Shown here piece by piece: positions 26,229-34,675 of a stretch of 64,000 nucleotides of DNA. The notes beneath the pieces were generated by a model. The model was not told where the DNA came from, ran no database searches, and was given only the letters and a program-made list of their open reading frames with translations. The stretch spans positions 1 to 64,000 of the forward strand of contig JAKAVQ010000009.1 in assembly GCA_021817245.1 (NCBI GenBank), written 5' to 3'. The translations under genes and the position numbers were made by a program. Each line of letters begins with the position of its first letter. The stretch's first letter is position 1. Source of the DNA: Thermoplasmata archaeon. GTDB taxonomy: Archaea > Thermoplasmatota > Thermoplasmata > Lutacidiplasmatales > UBA184.

Positions 26229-27872
26229 TCAGGGAAGGTAGTCTCGGGGAAGCGATCTCAACTCCTTCAGCGTCTCGCTCGCGACCGCGACGAACCTCTC
26301 CACGTCCTTGTCGGTGTGCGCGCTCGAGAACGTGATCCGCTCGTAGTTGTCGGGGTGAATGTAGATCCCCTTGTCCAGCAGGAGCTGGTGGTGCCGAAGG
26401 TAGAGGTTCCAGTCGATCTGGAGCGACTCGCGGTAGTTCACCACCTTCTTCCTCCGGGTGAAGAAGAACTGGAGCATCCCGTTGACCCGCTGGACGAGCG
26501 TGGGGATCTTCGCGTCCAGCGCCGCCTCCTCGAGGCCCTTCGCGAGCTTCTCGGTCAGCCGGCCGAAGCGGGCGTAGAGCTCCTCACCGCCGCGGTGCAG
26601 CATCTTCAAATTCGCGAGCGTCCCGGCCATGGAGAGGTTGTTCGCGAAGTAGGTCCCCCCGAAGGAGATCCGCCCCGGAGCGATGAGGTCCATGTACTCG
26701 GCCTTCCCCGAAACGGCCGAGACCGGGACCCCGCCCCCGAGGGCCTTCGCCCAGCAGGAGAGATCGGGCTCGACGTGGTAGAGCTGCTGGGCGCCGCCCG
26801 GTGCCACGCGGAAGCCCGTGAAGACCTCGTCGAAGATCACGAGCATCTCGTTCTCGTGCGCGATCTCGACCAGACGCTTCAGGTAGTCCGGCTCGGGAGG
26901 GATCACCCCGGCGTTCGCCATCACCGGTTCGAGGATCACGGCCGCGAGCCGGTTCCGGTACCGGCGCACCATCCGCTCGAACGCGGTGATCGAGTTGTAC
27001 GGCGCGACCATGACGTAGTCGGTGACCCCGGGCGGGATCCCGGCCGAGTTCGGCAGCGGGCGGGGGTACTCGTCGAGGCCCGCGACGATCGGGGGGGCCT
27101 CGGCGCTGATGAGCGCGAGGTCGTGCTGGCCGTGGTAGTGCCCCTCGAACTTCAGGATCGCGTCCTTGCCCGTGACCGCGCGCGCGATGCGGATCGCGTT
27201 CATGGTGGCGTCCGACCCGTTCGAGCAGAACGCGACGCGCTCGGCGTTCGGGACCAGCTTCTGGAAGAGCTTCGCGACCTCGATCTCGAGCGCGGTCGGG
27301 GAGGCGAAGTGGAGACCGAACTGGGCCGCTTCCTGGACGGCCCGCACCTGCTCGGAGGGGGCGTGCCCGTTGATCAGGACCCCGTAGGCCAGATTGAAGT
27401 CCAGGTACTCGTTGCTGTCCTCATCCCAGATGCGCGAGCCCTTCGCCCGCGCGATGAACGGGGGGACCGGATCGTAGGAGGCGACCCGGATGAGCGAGCT
27501 CGAAGAGTTCGGGATCCGCTTCTTCCCTTCCTCAAAGAGCTTCGCGCTCCGCTTCAGCTTCGGGACGAGCCGGGCGACGGTGATCGGGAGCGACGCACCC
27601 TCGGCCTCGCTCGGGGCGACCGCCGCGACCTCCTTCGGAGACTCCTTGGGGGCCTCTTTCGGGGTCTCCTTGCGGACCTCTTTCGGCTCCTTCGACTCCT
27701 TCGGAGCCTCGTCCCGGGTCACGGGGGCCGGGGGAGGAACGGCCGGGGTCGGGACCGCCGCATCCTCGGCGTTCAGCACGCCGGTAAGCCGTTCGGCCCG
27801 GGCGACCGGTGGACGTGCATCGGGTTCCCGATCCGGGAACGACGACGTCGGGGCGGGTTCCATCTCCGCCAT
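26229..27872 (-). CDS. Class III aminotransferase with charged N-terminal extension
   Basis: 547 residues, ATG start. The catalytic domain starts near residue 95: RIPNSSSSLIRVASYDPVPPF, FCSNGSDATMNAIRIAR, KFEGHYHGQHDL, LVIFDEVFTGFRVAPGGAQ, PLP lysine in CWAKALGGG (K376). The GSDAT and GHYHG motifs ally it with glutamate-1-semialdehyde aminomutase-like enzymes. The first ~95 residues are disordered-looking, ending in alternating Lys-Glu-Pro repeats (PKESKEPKEVRKETPKEAP and so on), not part of the family. A strong TATA box (27913-27920) precedes it, suggesting high expression. First gene transcribed away from the nitrogen cluster on its left. Confidence 0.88.
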   Translation of the reverse strand: MAEMEPAPTSSFPDREPDARPPVARAERLTGVLNAEDAAVPTPAVPPPAPVTRDEAPKESKEPKEVRKETPKEAPKESPKEVAAVAPSEAEGASLPITVARLVPKLKRSAKLFEEGKKRIPNSSSSLIRVASYDPVPPFIARAKGSRIWDEDSNEYLDFNLAYGVLINGHAPSEQVRAVQEAAQFGLHFASPTALEIEVAKLFQKLVPNAERVAFCSNGSDATMNAIRIARAVTGKDAILKFEGHYHGQHDLALISAEAPPIVAGLDEYPRPLPNSAGIPPGVTDYVMVAPYNSITAFERMVRRYRNRLAAVILEPVMANAGVIPPEPDYLKRLVEIAHENEMLVIFDEVFTGFRVAPGGAQQLYHVEPDLSCWAKALGGGVPVSAVSGKAEYMDLIAPGRISFGGTYFANNLSMAGTLANLKMLHRGGEELYARFGRLTEKLAKGLEEAALDAKIPTLVQRVNGMLQFFFTRRKKVVNYRESLQIDWNLYLRHHQLLLDKGIYIHPDNYERITFSSAHTDKDVERFVAVASETLKELRSLPRDYLP

Positions 27873-27912
27873 ATCGAACGCATCTCGGGCGAGGCGAGGA
27901 GCCCGAGCAGCC

Positions 27913-27920
27913 TATATATA
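27913..27920 (-). promoter_or_regulatory. Strong TATA box for the extended aminotransferase gene
   Basis: Plus-strand TATATATA at 27913-27920 within CCTATATATAATT, about 40 bases before the minus-strand ATG at 27872. It is the most canonical TATA box in the window and stands in a local A/T-rich island, in contrast to the surrounding G+C-rich sequence. Confidence 0.6.
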
Positions 27921-27964
27921 ATTGGCTAACCACGAGAATGAAATACATCGATGGCGAAGACGTA

Positions 27965-27987
27965 GATGGATGCGTTGAACATCCATC
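27965..27987. terminator. Hairpin between two minus-strand genes
   Basis: GATGGATG at 27965-27972 pairs perfectly with CATCCATC at 27980-27987 around a 7-base loop. It lies about 90 bases downstream (minus-strand sense) of the saccharopine-dehydrogenase-like gene and upstream of the TATA box for the next gene, so it may be a terminator or a binding site. Confidence 0.4.
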
Positions 27988-28076
27988 GAATCGTGGGTCT
28001 AATCTAGGAAAACGGGGCTGTATTGCCCCAAAAACGTGTCTTGAACCTCTTGCTTTCCCTGTCCGGCCCTCGCGGC

Positions 28077-29267
28077 TCACCGCTTCGGGAACTCGGCAAG
28101 CCCCGGCTCGGGCGGAGCGATCGTCGTCTCGATGCCGCGGGTCCGGAGCGCCGCCCGGAAGGCTTCGGCCGGGATGCATCGCTCGGGAGGGAGCACTCCG
28201 GGGCCGTCGACCTTTCCCTCGACGATGAGCTCGGCCCCGATCGCGCCCGCGACCCCGACGGCGTACTCCGTGGCCGTGAGGTGCCAGTCGGGCCGGGGGG
28301 GGAAGCGTGCGATCGCGTGGCGGGTCACCGGTTGACCTCCCTTCGTTCCGTGAAGCTCGAGGTCGCAGACCTCCCAATCGTCGACGACGACCCCCTCCGG
28401 CGCTCCGAGCAGCTTCTCGCGCTTGAGCAGGGCGAGCGTGAACTCGCGGGGCGTGACCGAGGCTCCGCGGACGGACAGCGGGGTGTCCGAGGCAAGGCCC
28501 AGGAGCGACATCGTCCGCAGGACTTCGATGCCGGGCCCGCCCTCCTTCCACTCGCAGTGCCGTAGGCCCTTCGACCGAAGGCTTTCCGGCAGCGTCGCCG
28601 GTTCCGAGTGCAGGGTCCGATAGACCCGAGTACGTCCGACCGGCGGCGCGAAGTCGAACTCTTCCGCGCCGCTCATGGGGGGATATTCGCGGTAGTTCCC
28701 CTCTTCGAAGACCATGGCCGGCAGCACCATCTCGTCGAGGAACGTGCTCGGCGACCAGGTGAAGGAGATCTCGGGGGCCCCCACGGTGAGGTCCCGCCAC
28801 CCGTCGCGGATGACGATCGATTCGACGGTGTCGAGGTCGCGGGCGGCTTCCATCGCGAGCACGTTCGAGATACCGGGCACCTGGCCCAGCCCCGGGATCG
28901 CGACCCGCCCCGCCGCCCGGAACGCCCCGTCGAGCGCGAGCTGGCGGCGGGTCATGTGGAAGAGGCCGCCGAAGTCGAGGTACGGGACCTTGGCGTCGAG
29001 CGCCGCCTCCATCACGGCGAGATTGAACGTGTACTGGACGGCGTTCACCACGACGTCGGCCCCCACGAGGAGACGGGCTACGGCCGACCGGTCGCGCACG
29101 TCGATCGTCGCGGCGCTCGCCCGGGGTCCCGCGGACCGAGCGGAATCCTCTGCGAGACGTGCATCGAGGTCGGCCGCGACGACGGCATCGAACCGGCCTC
29201 CGCTTGCGAGGTCGCGCACCGTGCACCGGCCCGTCAACCCGCCCCCGCCCAGCACGACCGCTTTCAT
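28077..29267 (-). CDS. Saccharopine dehydrogenase-like NAD(P)-binding protein
   Basis: 396 residues, ATG start. N-terminal Rossmann fold with VVLGGGGLTGR, VAADLD and DVVVNAVQYTFN, followed by PYLDFGGLFHMTRRQLALDG, IPGLGQVPGISNVLAMEAA and the C-terminal sheet domain (FTWSPSTFLDEMVLPAMVFE, DWEVCDLELHGTKGGQP). This superfamily includes saccharopine dehydrogenase (lysine catabolism or synthesis) and carboxynorspermidine synthase. Neither substrate pocket can be assigned by eye. Context with aminotransferases and an aldehyde-dehydrogenase set makes amino-acid or polyamine metabolism likely (inference). Confidence 0.85.
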   Translation of the reverse strand: MKAVVLGGGGLTGRCTVRDLASGGRFDAVVAADLDARLAEDSARSAGPRASAATIDVRDRSAVARLLVGADVVVNAVQYTFNLAVMEAALDAKVPYLDFGGLFHMTRRQLALDGAFRAAGRVAIPGLGQVPGISNVLAMEAARDLDTVESIVIRDGWRDLTVGAPEISFTWSPSTFLDEMVLPAMVFEEGNYREYPPMSGAEEFDFAPPVGRTRVYRTLHSEPATLPESLRSKGLRHCEWKEGGPGIEVLRTMSLLGLASDTPLSVRGASVTPREFTLALLKREKLLGAPEGVVVDDWEVCDLELHGTKGGQPVTRHAIARFPPRPDWHLTATEYAVGVAGAIGAELIVEGKVDGPGVLPPERCIPAEAFRAALRTRGIETTIAPPEPGLAEFPKR

Positions 29268-29340
29268 CGTCCCGCCTGCTCCTGCGTCCGCGAGCGGGAG
29301 GACCTAAAGTAGGCTTCGGCGGCCGGTCCCCGTCGGCCCG

Positions 29341-29925
29341 TCAGGGGCCCCGTCGGGGGCGGGCTGGCGGCTCCTTCTCGGCCGCCCGACCGGCGCCGGC
29401 CGGTGCCGGTGTCGGAGTCCCCGACGCGGCGGCGGAGGTCCGCCGGTAGAGGTCCCGGAAGGTCTCGAAATGGCGGAGGAACGGGTCCGCCCGGCGACGG
29501 TCCTCGATCTCTCCGAGCGCGATCTCGAGCAGCGCCTTCGCCCGGGCCTCTCCCGCCTCCGCGTGGGCGAGGTAGACGCAGAGAACCTGGTAGTGGGGCA
29601 GCACGAAGGCATCCGTCCGTGGGGTGCTCATGTCGCCCTTGCGCGGCCGGTAGATGCGCTCGATCGGGACCGCGAGCGCGACGGCCTTCCGATGGGAGAA
29701 GCCGAAGTAGCGTCCCGGTCCGAGGATCCGCGTCACCTCCCGGATGTTCCCGTTCAGGTTGTTCGTCAGGCGATCGCACTCGTGCCAGCACCAGAGCCCA
29801 AAGCCGTAGTCGCCCTCGCGGTACGCCTCCCAGGCCTGCTCGTAGAGGGCACGTTCCCGCTCCTCCTGGGGGAGTTCGGGCACGAGCGCCGCCCTCCAGT
29901 CGGAGACCAGCACATCGACGCGCAT
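29341..29925 (-). CDS. Conserved-looking protein of unknown function
   Basis: 194 residues from the ATG at 29925 (a GTG at 29973 would add 16). The sequence is clearly protein-like and mainly helical: RVDVLVSDWRAALVPELPQE, YEQAWEAYREGDYGFGLWCWHE, then NNLNGNIREVTRILGPGRYFG and a helical region to about residue 160. The last ~30 residues are a Pro/Ala/Glu-rich tail. The aromatic FGLWCWHECDRL cluster with a Cys and His would repay comparison with metal-binding helical bundles. It follows the YtcJ-like amidohydrolase by about 70 bases on the same strand; no family recognised. Confidence 0.6.
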   Translation of the reverse strand: MRVDVLVSDWRAALVPELPQEERERALYEQAWEAYREGDYGFGLWCWHECDRLTNNLNGNIREVTRILGPGRYFGFSHRKAVALAVPIERIYRPRKGDMSTPRTDAFVLPHYQVLCVYLAHAEAGEARAKALLEIALGEIEDRRRADPFLRHFETFRDLYRRTSAAASGTPTPAPAGAGRAAEKEPPARPRRGP

Positions 29926-29996
29926 CGTCGGGGAGAACTCCCGGAGCGACGGGGGCCCGATCGCGGCGGACACAAACGCGACAAATCGCCCGGGGG

Positions 29997-31577
29997 TTAG
30001 ACGTTGCCGGGCCCCTCGGCCGAGGTCGGGGAGACACGGATCGCCCCGACCCAGGTCTCGCGTACCCGGTCCGATCCGGCCGCGACCGCCTCCGCGAGGT
30101 CCCTCGAGTCCAGGACGACCAGGTCGGCCCGTGCTCCCGGCTCGAGCGAGCCGAGCTCGGGCTCCCCCAGAACGAGCCCCCCGTGTCCGGTGTAGAGCGC
30201 GAGGGCCTCCTCCACCGGGATCGCCTCGAGGGGCGACGGGCTCGCCGATCGACCCAGCGGGTCGGCCCGCTCGACGCACGCCCGAACTCCCCGCCACGGA
30301 TCGAGCGAGTCGTACGGGGCATCGCTCGAGCCGGCGAGCAACAGCCCCCGATCGAGCAGGCTGCGGAAGGCGTACGCCCACCGGGTCCGTGCCGACCCGA
30401 GGCGTTGGAGGAGCCAGGCATCGCTCCACAGGAAACCGGGCTGCACGACCAGGGCGGGGCGCACCCGCTCGAGCTCCCTCAGCACATCGGGCGGCGTGAG
30501 CGCCGCGTGCTCGACCCGGGCGGGCCGGGAAAGGCGCCCGACCCAGGGCTCGAGGAGGTGGGCGGCCCGCAGGACGGCCCGGTCCCCGATGGCGTGGAGG
30601 GCCGGGGTGAGCCCCCGTCCGGCGGCCTGGGCGACCGCCTCGGCAAGTTCCTCTTCCGAACTCACGGGGAGCCCCGACTCCTGGGAGCGGTCCGAGTAGG
30701 GGGCCGAGAGCCACGCGGTGCGGGGACCGAACGCGCCGTCCGTGAATCCCTTGACTCCCACCACGGCGAAGCTTCCCTCCGGTCCGGCGGGTCGGAGCTC
30801 GGCGTCCGTACGCTGCGCGGCGCATGCCAGGTTCAGGTAGACCCGCAGCCGGGGCCGAAGCGGAACCTCATCGGCGAGGCTCCGGAGCGTACGGAGCTCC
30901 TCGGGACCGACGTTCATCGTCGCGGCCGACGTGATGCCGAGCGATGCCATTTCCCGCAGGGTCTCGGCCAACGCCGGAACGCTGGGAGGGTACGCCGCGT
31001 GGAGGACGGTCCCGATGGACCGCAGGGCCCCCTCGTACAGGCGGCCGTCCGGCGTTCCGTCGACCGCCCGGCCGAGCCGACCGTGAGGGGGGTCGGGAGA
31101 AGAACGCTCCCATCCGGCGGCGTCCAGCGCGGCGCGGTTCACGACGGCGGCATGACCGCTCGTGTGGTAGAGGATCACCGGTCGGTCGGCGACTGCGCGA
31201 TCGAGCACGGAGCGGTCCGGGTCCCGGGCCTCACGGAACTGCTCCGCCTCCCAGCCGTGTCCGACGATCACCTTGTCCGGACATCGGAGGGCGAACTCCC
31301 GCAGACGCTCGACCAGCTCCTCGAACGAGGGAACTCCGCGCACGTCGAGCGACGTCCGCGCACGGGTGATCTCGGGAAGGTGGAGATGGGCATCGATGAG
31401 GCCGGGAATCACGAGCCGGCCCTCGAGCCGGGCCACCTCCGCACCGGTCGGCACTTCGCGGGCGACGGACGCGGTCGTACCCGCGGCGACGACCCGCCCC
31501 GCCTCGATCGCGAGCGATTCCACGTAGCGACGGCCCGTGAAGATTCGGCCGTCACGGAACCACCGCGCGTCGCCCAT
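29997..31577 (-). CDS. Amidohydrolase-3 (YtcJ/LAF3-like) metal-dependent hydrolase
   Basis: 526 residues from ATG 31577. First metal pair in LVIPGLIDAHLHLPE, then DKVIVGHGWEAEQF, YHTSGHAAVVNRAALDAAGW, VGVKGFTDGAFGPRTAWL, LHAIGDRAV, RVEHAAL and the final Asp in LLAGSSDAPYDSLDPWRGVRA. This combination defines the YtcJ/AepA-like group of amidohydrolases, which hydrolyse amide or ester bonds of small molecules; physiological substrates are mostly unknown. The N- and C-terminal composite beta domain is intact. It follows glnA by 68 bases on the same strand and is probably co-transcribed with it. Confidence 0.9.
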   Translation of the reverse strand: MGDARWFRDGRIFTGRRYVESLAIEAGRVVAAGTTASVAREVPTGAEVARLEGRLVIPGLIDAHLHLPEITRARTSLDVRGVPSFEELVERLREFALRCPDKVIVGHGWEAEQFREARDPDRSVLDRAVADRPVILYHTSGHAAVVNRAALDAAGWERSSPDPPHGRLGRAVDGTPDGRLYEGALRSIGTVLHAAYPPSVPALAETLREMASLGITSAATMNVGPEELRTLRSLADEVPLRPRLRVYLNLACAAQRTDAELRPAGPEGSFAVVGVKGFTDGAFGPRTAWLSAPYSDRSQESGLPVSSEEELAEAVAQAAGRGLTPALHAIGDRAVLRAAHLLEPWVGRLSRPARVEHAALTPPDVLRELERVRPALVVQPGFLWSDAWLLQRLGSARTRWAYAFRSLLDRGLLLAGSSDAPYDSLDPWRGVRACVERADPLGRSASPSPLEAIPVEEALALYTGHGGLVLGEPELGSLEPGARADLVVLDSRDLAEAVAAGSDRVRETWVGAIRVSPTSAEGPGNV

Positions 31578-31645
31578 GTCCCGGCACCCGCCCGAAACCT
31601 CCCGCAGCTCGGGAGGGTTGAAAGGGTTCGCGCGGCTCCGTTCGT

Positions 31646-33109
31646 TCAGACGTCGAGGTACCGGTAGAACTCGTACGGGTGAGGACGGAGGTTCAGCTCG
31701 AGCTGTTCCTGCCGTTTGAGCTCCACGTAGGTGTCGAGCAGCGACTGGTCGAACGCCGGTTTCAGGAAGTCGTGGTCGGACTCGAGGCAGTCGAGGGCCT
31801 CCCCGAGCGAACCCGGAAGCTCCCGGATGCCGAGCTCCTTTCGCCGGGAGGGCGAGAGCTTGTAGATGTCCTCGTCGACCGGCGGAGGGGGCTCGATCTT
31901 GCGCCGGATCCCCTCGAGCCCTGCGAGGGCAAGGGCCGCTTCGGTGAGGTAGATGTTCGCGGCCGTGTCCGGCGTACGGTACTCGATCCGCTTCGCGCCG
32001 GGCTGCCGGCGGTGATAGAACGGGATGCGGACGTTGGCGGAGCGGTTCGCCTTGCTCCACGCGATGAAGACGGGCGCCTCGTACCCGGGCACGAGACGGC
32101 GGTAGGAGTTCGTGATCGGGTTCGTGATGGCGCAGAGGGCCCGGGCGTGCTCGAGCAACCCTCCGATGTAATACCGGCAGGTCTGGCTGACCTCCGCGTA
32201 CTTGTCCGAGGCGTCGTAGAACCGGTTCTGGCCCTTCGACCAGAGCGACTGGTTCGTGTGCATTCCGATCCCGTTGTCGCCGTAGACGGGCTTCGGCATC
32301 AGGCAGCCGATCTTGCCGTGGCGGGCCGCCACGTTGCGGATGACGTATCGGACGTCCTGGATGTGGTCGGCCATCGGCACGAGATCGTCGTACCGGACGT
32401 TGATCTCCGACTGGCTCGCGGTGGCGACCTCGTGGTGGTGGGCGTCCATCGTGAGGTGGAAGTCGTCGATCAGGATGTTGCACATCTCGTCGCGCAGGGC
32501 CATCAGCGAGTCGTGGGGCGGAGTGCGGTGGTACCCCTCCTTGAACCGCACCGGCGACTGCACACTCCCGCCCTGCCAGGGCGCCTCGGCGTGGTTCAAG
32601 AGGTAGCCGGCGCCGGCCCACGCGTCGCGGACCCCGGCGGCCGACGGGAGCAGCTCGACCGAGTCGAAGACGAAGAACTCGATCTCGGGCCCCCAGTAGG
32701 AGTGGTCGAACCCCGCGCTCGCGAGGACCTCCTCGGTCTTGCGGGCGACCCCGCGGGGGTCGTGGCCGTACGGCCCTTCCTGGCCGCCGATCCGGACGTC
32801 GCAGATGAAGCGGGCCGTTCCCCCGGACTCCGGGTTCCACGGGATGGTCGCGAGCGAGCGGGGGTCCGGGACCAGGACCATGTCGGAGTCCGAGATCTCC
32901 CGGAAGCCGCGGACCGACGAACCGTCGAGCTTGGGGACCCCGGCCTCGAACATCTCCGGCTCGAGCCCCGTGCGCGGGACCGAGACGAGGTTGAACCCGC
33001 CGAAGAGGTCGGTGTAGAACAACTGCACCCACCGCACCTTGTCGCGCTCCAGCTTCGCGAGGATCGCCGCACCGTCCGTTGCCGCCTTCCCGCGCTTCTG
33101 ACTGGCCAC
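31646..33109 (-). CDS. glnA: Glutamine synthetase, type I
   Basis: 487 residues, GTG start preceded by a G-rich ribosome-binding region. Family motifs in order: KLDGSSVRGF, YWGPEIEFFVFD (metal-binding Glu), HHHEVATASQSEINVRYD, NGIGMHTNQSLW, NPITNSYRRLVPGYEAPVFIAW, RSANVRIPF and RIEYRTPDTAANIYL. It ligates ammonia to glutamate using ATP. The usual GMHxHQSL is GMHTNQSL here: the second His is Asn, a variation worth noting. The gene is divergent from an Lrp/AsnC regulator, 120 bases away, which may respond to glutamine or other amino acids. Confidence 0.95.
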   Translation of the reverse strand: MASQKRGKAATDGAAILAKLERDKVRWVQLFYTDLFGGFNLVSVPRTGLEPEMFEAGVPKLDGSSVRGFREISDSDMVLVPDPRSLATIPWNPESGGTARFICDVRIGGQEGPYGHDPRGVARKTEEVLASAGFDHSYWGPEIEFFVFDSVELLPSAAGVRDAWAGAGYLLNHAEAPWQGGSVQSPVRFKEGYHRTPPHDSLMALRDEMCNILIDDFHLTMDAHHHEVATASQSEINVRYDDLVPMADHIQDVRYVIRNVAARHGKIGCLMPKPVYGDNGIGMHTNQSLWSKGQNRFYDASDKYAEVSQTCRYYIGGLLEHARALCAITNPITNSYRRLVPGYEAPVFIAWSKANRSANVRIPFYHRRQPGAKRIEYRTPDTAANIYLTEAALALAGLEGIRRKIEPPPPVDEDIYKLSPSRRKELGIRELPGSLGEALDCLESDHDFLKPAFDQSLLDTYVELKRQEQLELNLRPHPYEFYRYLDV

Positions 33110-33229
33110 CCCTCCCCCACCTCCCGGCGAAGAACGAGCGCGGCTACATCAAGGCTCGTCCGGCATTTCTGGCGATATGTCCAACTCTGTCAGCGTCAGG
33201 TTTAACTTCGACCGCCCTATTCAAGGAGC
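33110..33229. promoter_or_regulatory. Divergent promoter region, glnA and Lrp-type regulator
   Basis: 120 bases between the two divergent genes. TTTAACTT at 33201-33208 lies about 22 bases before the regulator ATG (33230), giving an almost leaderless start. GGCGATATGTCC around 33171-33182 offers a minus-strand TATA-like ATATCG for glnA. Autoregulation and glnA control by the Lrp protein from this interval is a reasonable inference. Confidence 0.45.
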
Positions 33230-33721
33230 ATGCGCCGTACGTCCACTCTGGACGATCTCGACCGTTCGATCCTGGAAGAGCTGAACGTCGACGCTCGCCG
33301 GAGCCACCGGGAGATCGCGCACCGGCTCAAGGTCTCCCCGACCACGGTGAGCACGCGCATCGCCCGGCTCGAAGCGCAGGGGGTGATCCGCGGCTACATT
33401 CCCGTGCTCGACGACGAGCAGCTCGGCTGGGACCTCTGGGCCGCGATGGGGATCCGGATCTCGAAGGGACGGCTGCGGGAGGTCGAGGAGCGGCTCGCCC
33501 GGGACCCACGGGCGTACGCGATCTACGATGTCACCGGGGAGAACGACGCGCTGCTGATCGGACGGTTCCGCGACCGTCGCGACCTCGATCGGTTCGTCAA
33601 GCACGCGCTGTTGGACCCGCACGTGGAACGGACCAACACGCAGTTCGTGCTGAATCGCGTGAAGGAGGATCGACGCGTGCCGGTCTCCCGCCGACCGGTC
33701 GAGCCCGAGCGACCGGCGTAG
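33230..33721 (+). CDS. Lrp/AsnC-family transcriptional regulator
   Basis: 163 residues, ATG start. N-terminal helix-turn-helix: LDDLDRSILEELNVDARRSHREIAHRLKVSPTTVSTRIARLEAQGVIRGY; C-terminal RAM domain: AIYDVTGENDALLIGRFRDRRDLDRFVKHALLDPHVERTNTQFVL. Such proteins sense amino acids through the RAM domain. Placement opposite glnA and beside a large amino-compound catabolic region suggests control of nitrogen assimilation (inference). The C-terminal ~20 residues (RVPVSRRPVEPERPA) are an extension. Confidence 0.93.
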   Translation: MRRTSTLDDLDRSILEELNVDARRSHREIAHRLKVSPTTVSTRIARLEAQGVIRGYIPVLDDEQLGWDLWAAMGIRISKGRLREVEERLARDPRAYAIYDVTGENDALLIGRFRDRRDLDRFVKHALLDPHVERTNTQFVLNRVKEDRRVPVSRRPVEPERPA

Positions 33722-33794
33722 GCTCGGCCCCGAGCCGGGTCGGTCGGAAACCGCTATGAGGGCGCGGACCCCCTGACCGGCTCGAGGCGTCGGC

Positions 33795-34616
33795 ATGGAC
33801 TGGGGACTCGCGAACCGGATGCACCGGATGTTATTGCCCGCGAGCGGCAACACGGTGATGCTGGCCGTCGACCACGGCTACTTCATGGGGCCGACCCATC
33901 GGCTCGAGGACGCTCGGGCGACGATCACGCCGCTCCTGCCCCACGCGGACGCCCTCGCGCTCACGCGCGGGATCCTCCGCCACTCCGTCGACCCGACCAC
34001 GTCGACCCCCATCGTGCTGCGCGTTTCGGGAGGGGCCACGGTGCTCCAGGACGACCTCTCGCACGAGGCGCTCACGACGTCGATGCGCGACGCGGTGCGC
34101 CTGAACGTGAGCGCGGTCGCGATGAGCGTTTTTGTCGGGTCGCCGCACGAGCATGACTCGCTCGTCCACCTCGCGGACCTGGTCGACCAGGGCGAGGAGC
34201 ACAGCATCCCCGTGATGGCGATCACCGCCGTCGGCAAGGAGCTCGAAAAGCGCGACGCCCGCTATCTCGCGCTCGCGTGCCGCGTTTCCGCGGAGCTCGG
34301 CGCCCACCTCGTCAAGACGTACTACTGCGACGGCTTTTCGAAGGTTGTCGAGGGCTGCCCGGTTCCGCTCGTCGTGGCGGGCGGACCGAAGCTCGACAGC
34401 GCCCGGGCCGCGATCGAGCTCGCTCGGCACGCGATCGACGAAGGGGCCCACGGCATCGACATGGGGCGCAACATCTGGCAGTCCGACCACCCGGTCGCGA
34501 TGCTGAAGGCGCTCCGATCGATCGTCCACGAGAAGGCGACCGTGCGCGAGGCGCTCGACGTCCTGGAGACGGAGAGGGCCCACCCTACGGCCCGCCCCCC
34601 CGTGGCGACCGCTTAA
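33795..34616 (+). CDS. LsrF-like class I aldolase/thiolase
   Basis: 273 residues, ATG start. The sequence follows 3-hydroxy-5-phosphonooxypentane-2,4-dione thiolase (LsrF) and related archaeal class I aldolases: MDWGLANRMHRML, VMLAVDHGYFMGPTH, ADALALTRGILRHSV, VVAGGPKLDS and GIDMGRNIWQSDHPVAMLKAL. The Schiff-base lysine is in HLVKTYYCDGF (K174). In archaea members of this fold serve sugar-phosphate cleavage, including AroA'-like steps of aromatic amino acid synthesis; the name LsrF reflects similarity only. It lies directly before tRNA-Leu, 60 bases away. Confidence 0.9.
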   Translation: MDWGLANRMHRMLLPASGNTVMLAVDHGYFMGPTHRLEDARATITPLLPHADALALTRGILRHSVDPTTSTPIVLRVSGGATVLQDDLSHEALTTSMRDAVRLNVSAVAMSVFVGSPHEHDSLVHLADLVDQGEEHSIPVMAITAVGKELEKRDARYLALACRVSAELGAHLVKTYYCDGFSKVVEGCPVPLVVAGGPKLDSARAAIELARHAIDEGAHGIDMGRNIWQSDHPVAMLKALRSIVHEKATVREALDVLETERAHPTARPPVATA

Positions 34617-34640
34617 CGTGCCTCGCTTCGCGGGCGCGGA

Positions 34641-34650
34641 ACCATCTTAA
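34641..34650 (+). promoter_or_regulatory. TATA-like element of the tRNA-Leu gene
   Basis: ACCATCTTAA lies 26-35 bases upstream of the tRNA start at 34676, the distance expected for an archaeal promoter. Confidence 0.45.
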
Positions 34651-34675
34651 GGGCGACCTCGTTCGGCCCCCCCGC

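Noticed and set aside
26229-27872. True glutamate-1-semialdehyde aminomutase (hemL)
   Set aside because: No tetrapyrrole genes near, a large extension and two GSA-like paralogues in one region; only family-level assignment is safe.
27809-28228. Plus-strand frame MDVHRVPDPG and following
   Set aside because: It lies across a TATA box and the 5' end of the aminotransferase and has no motif.
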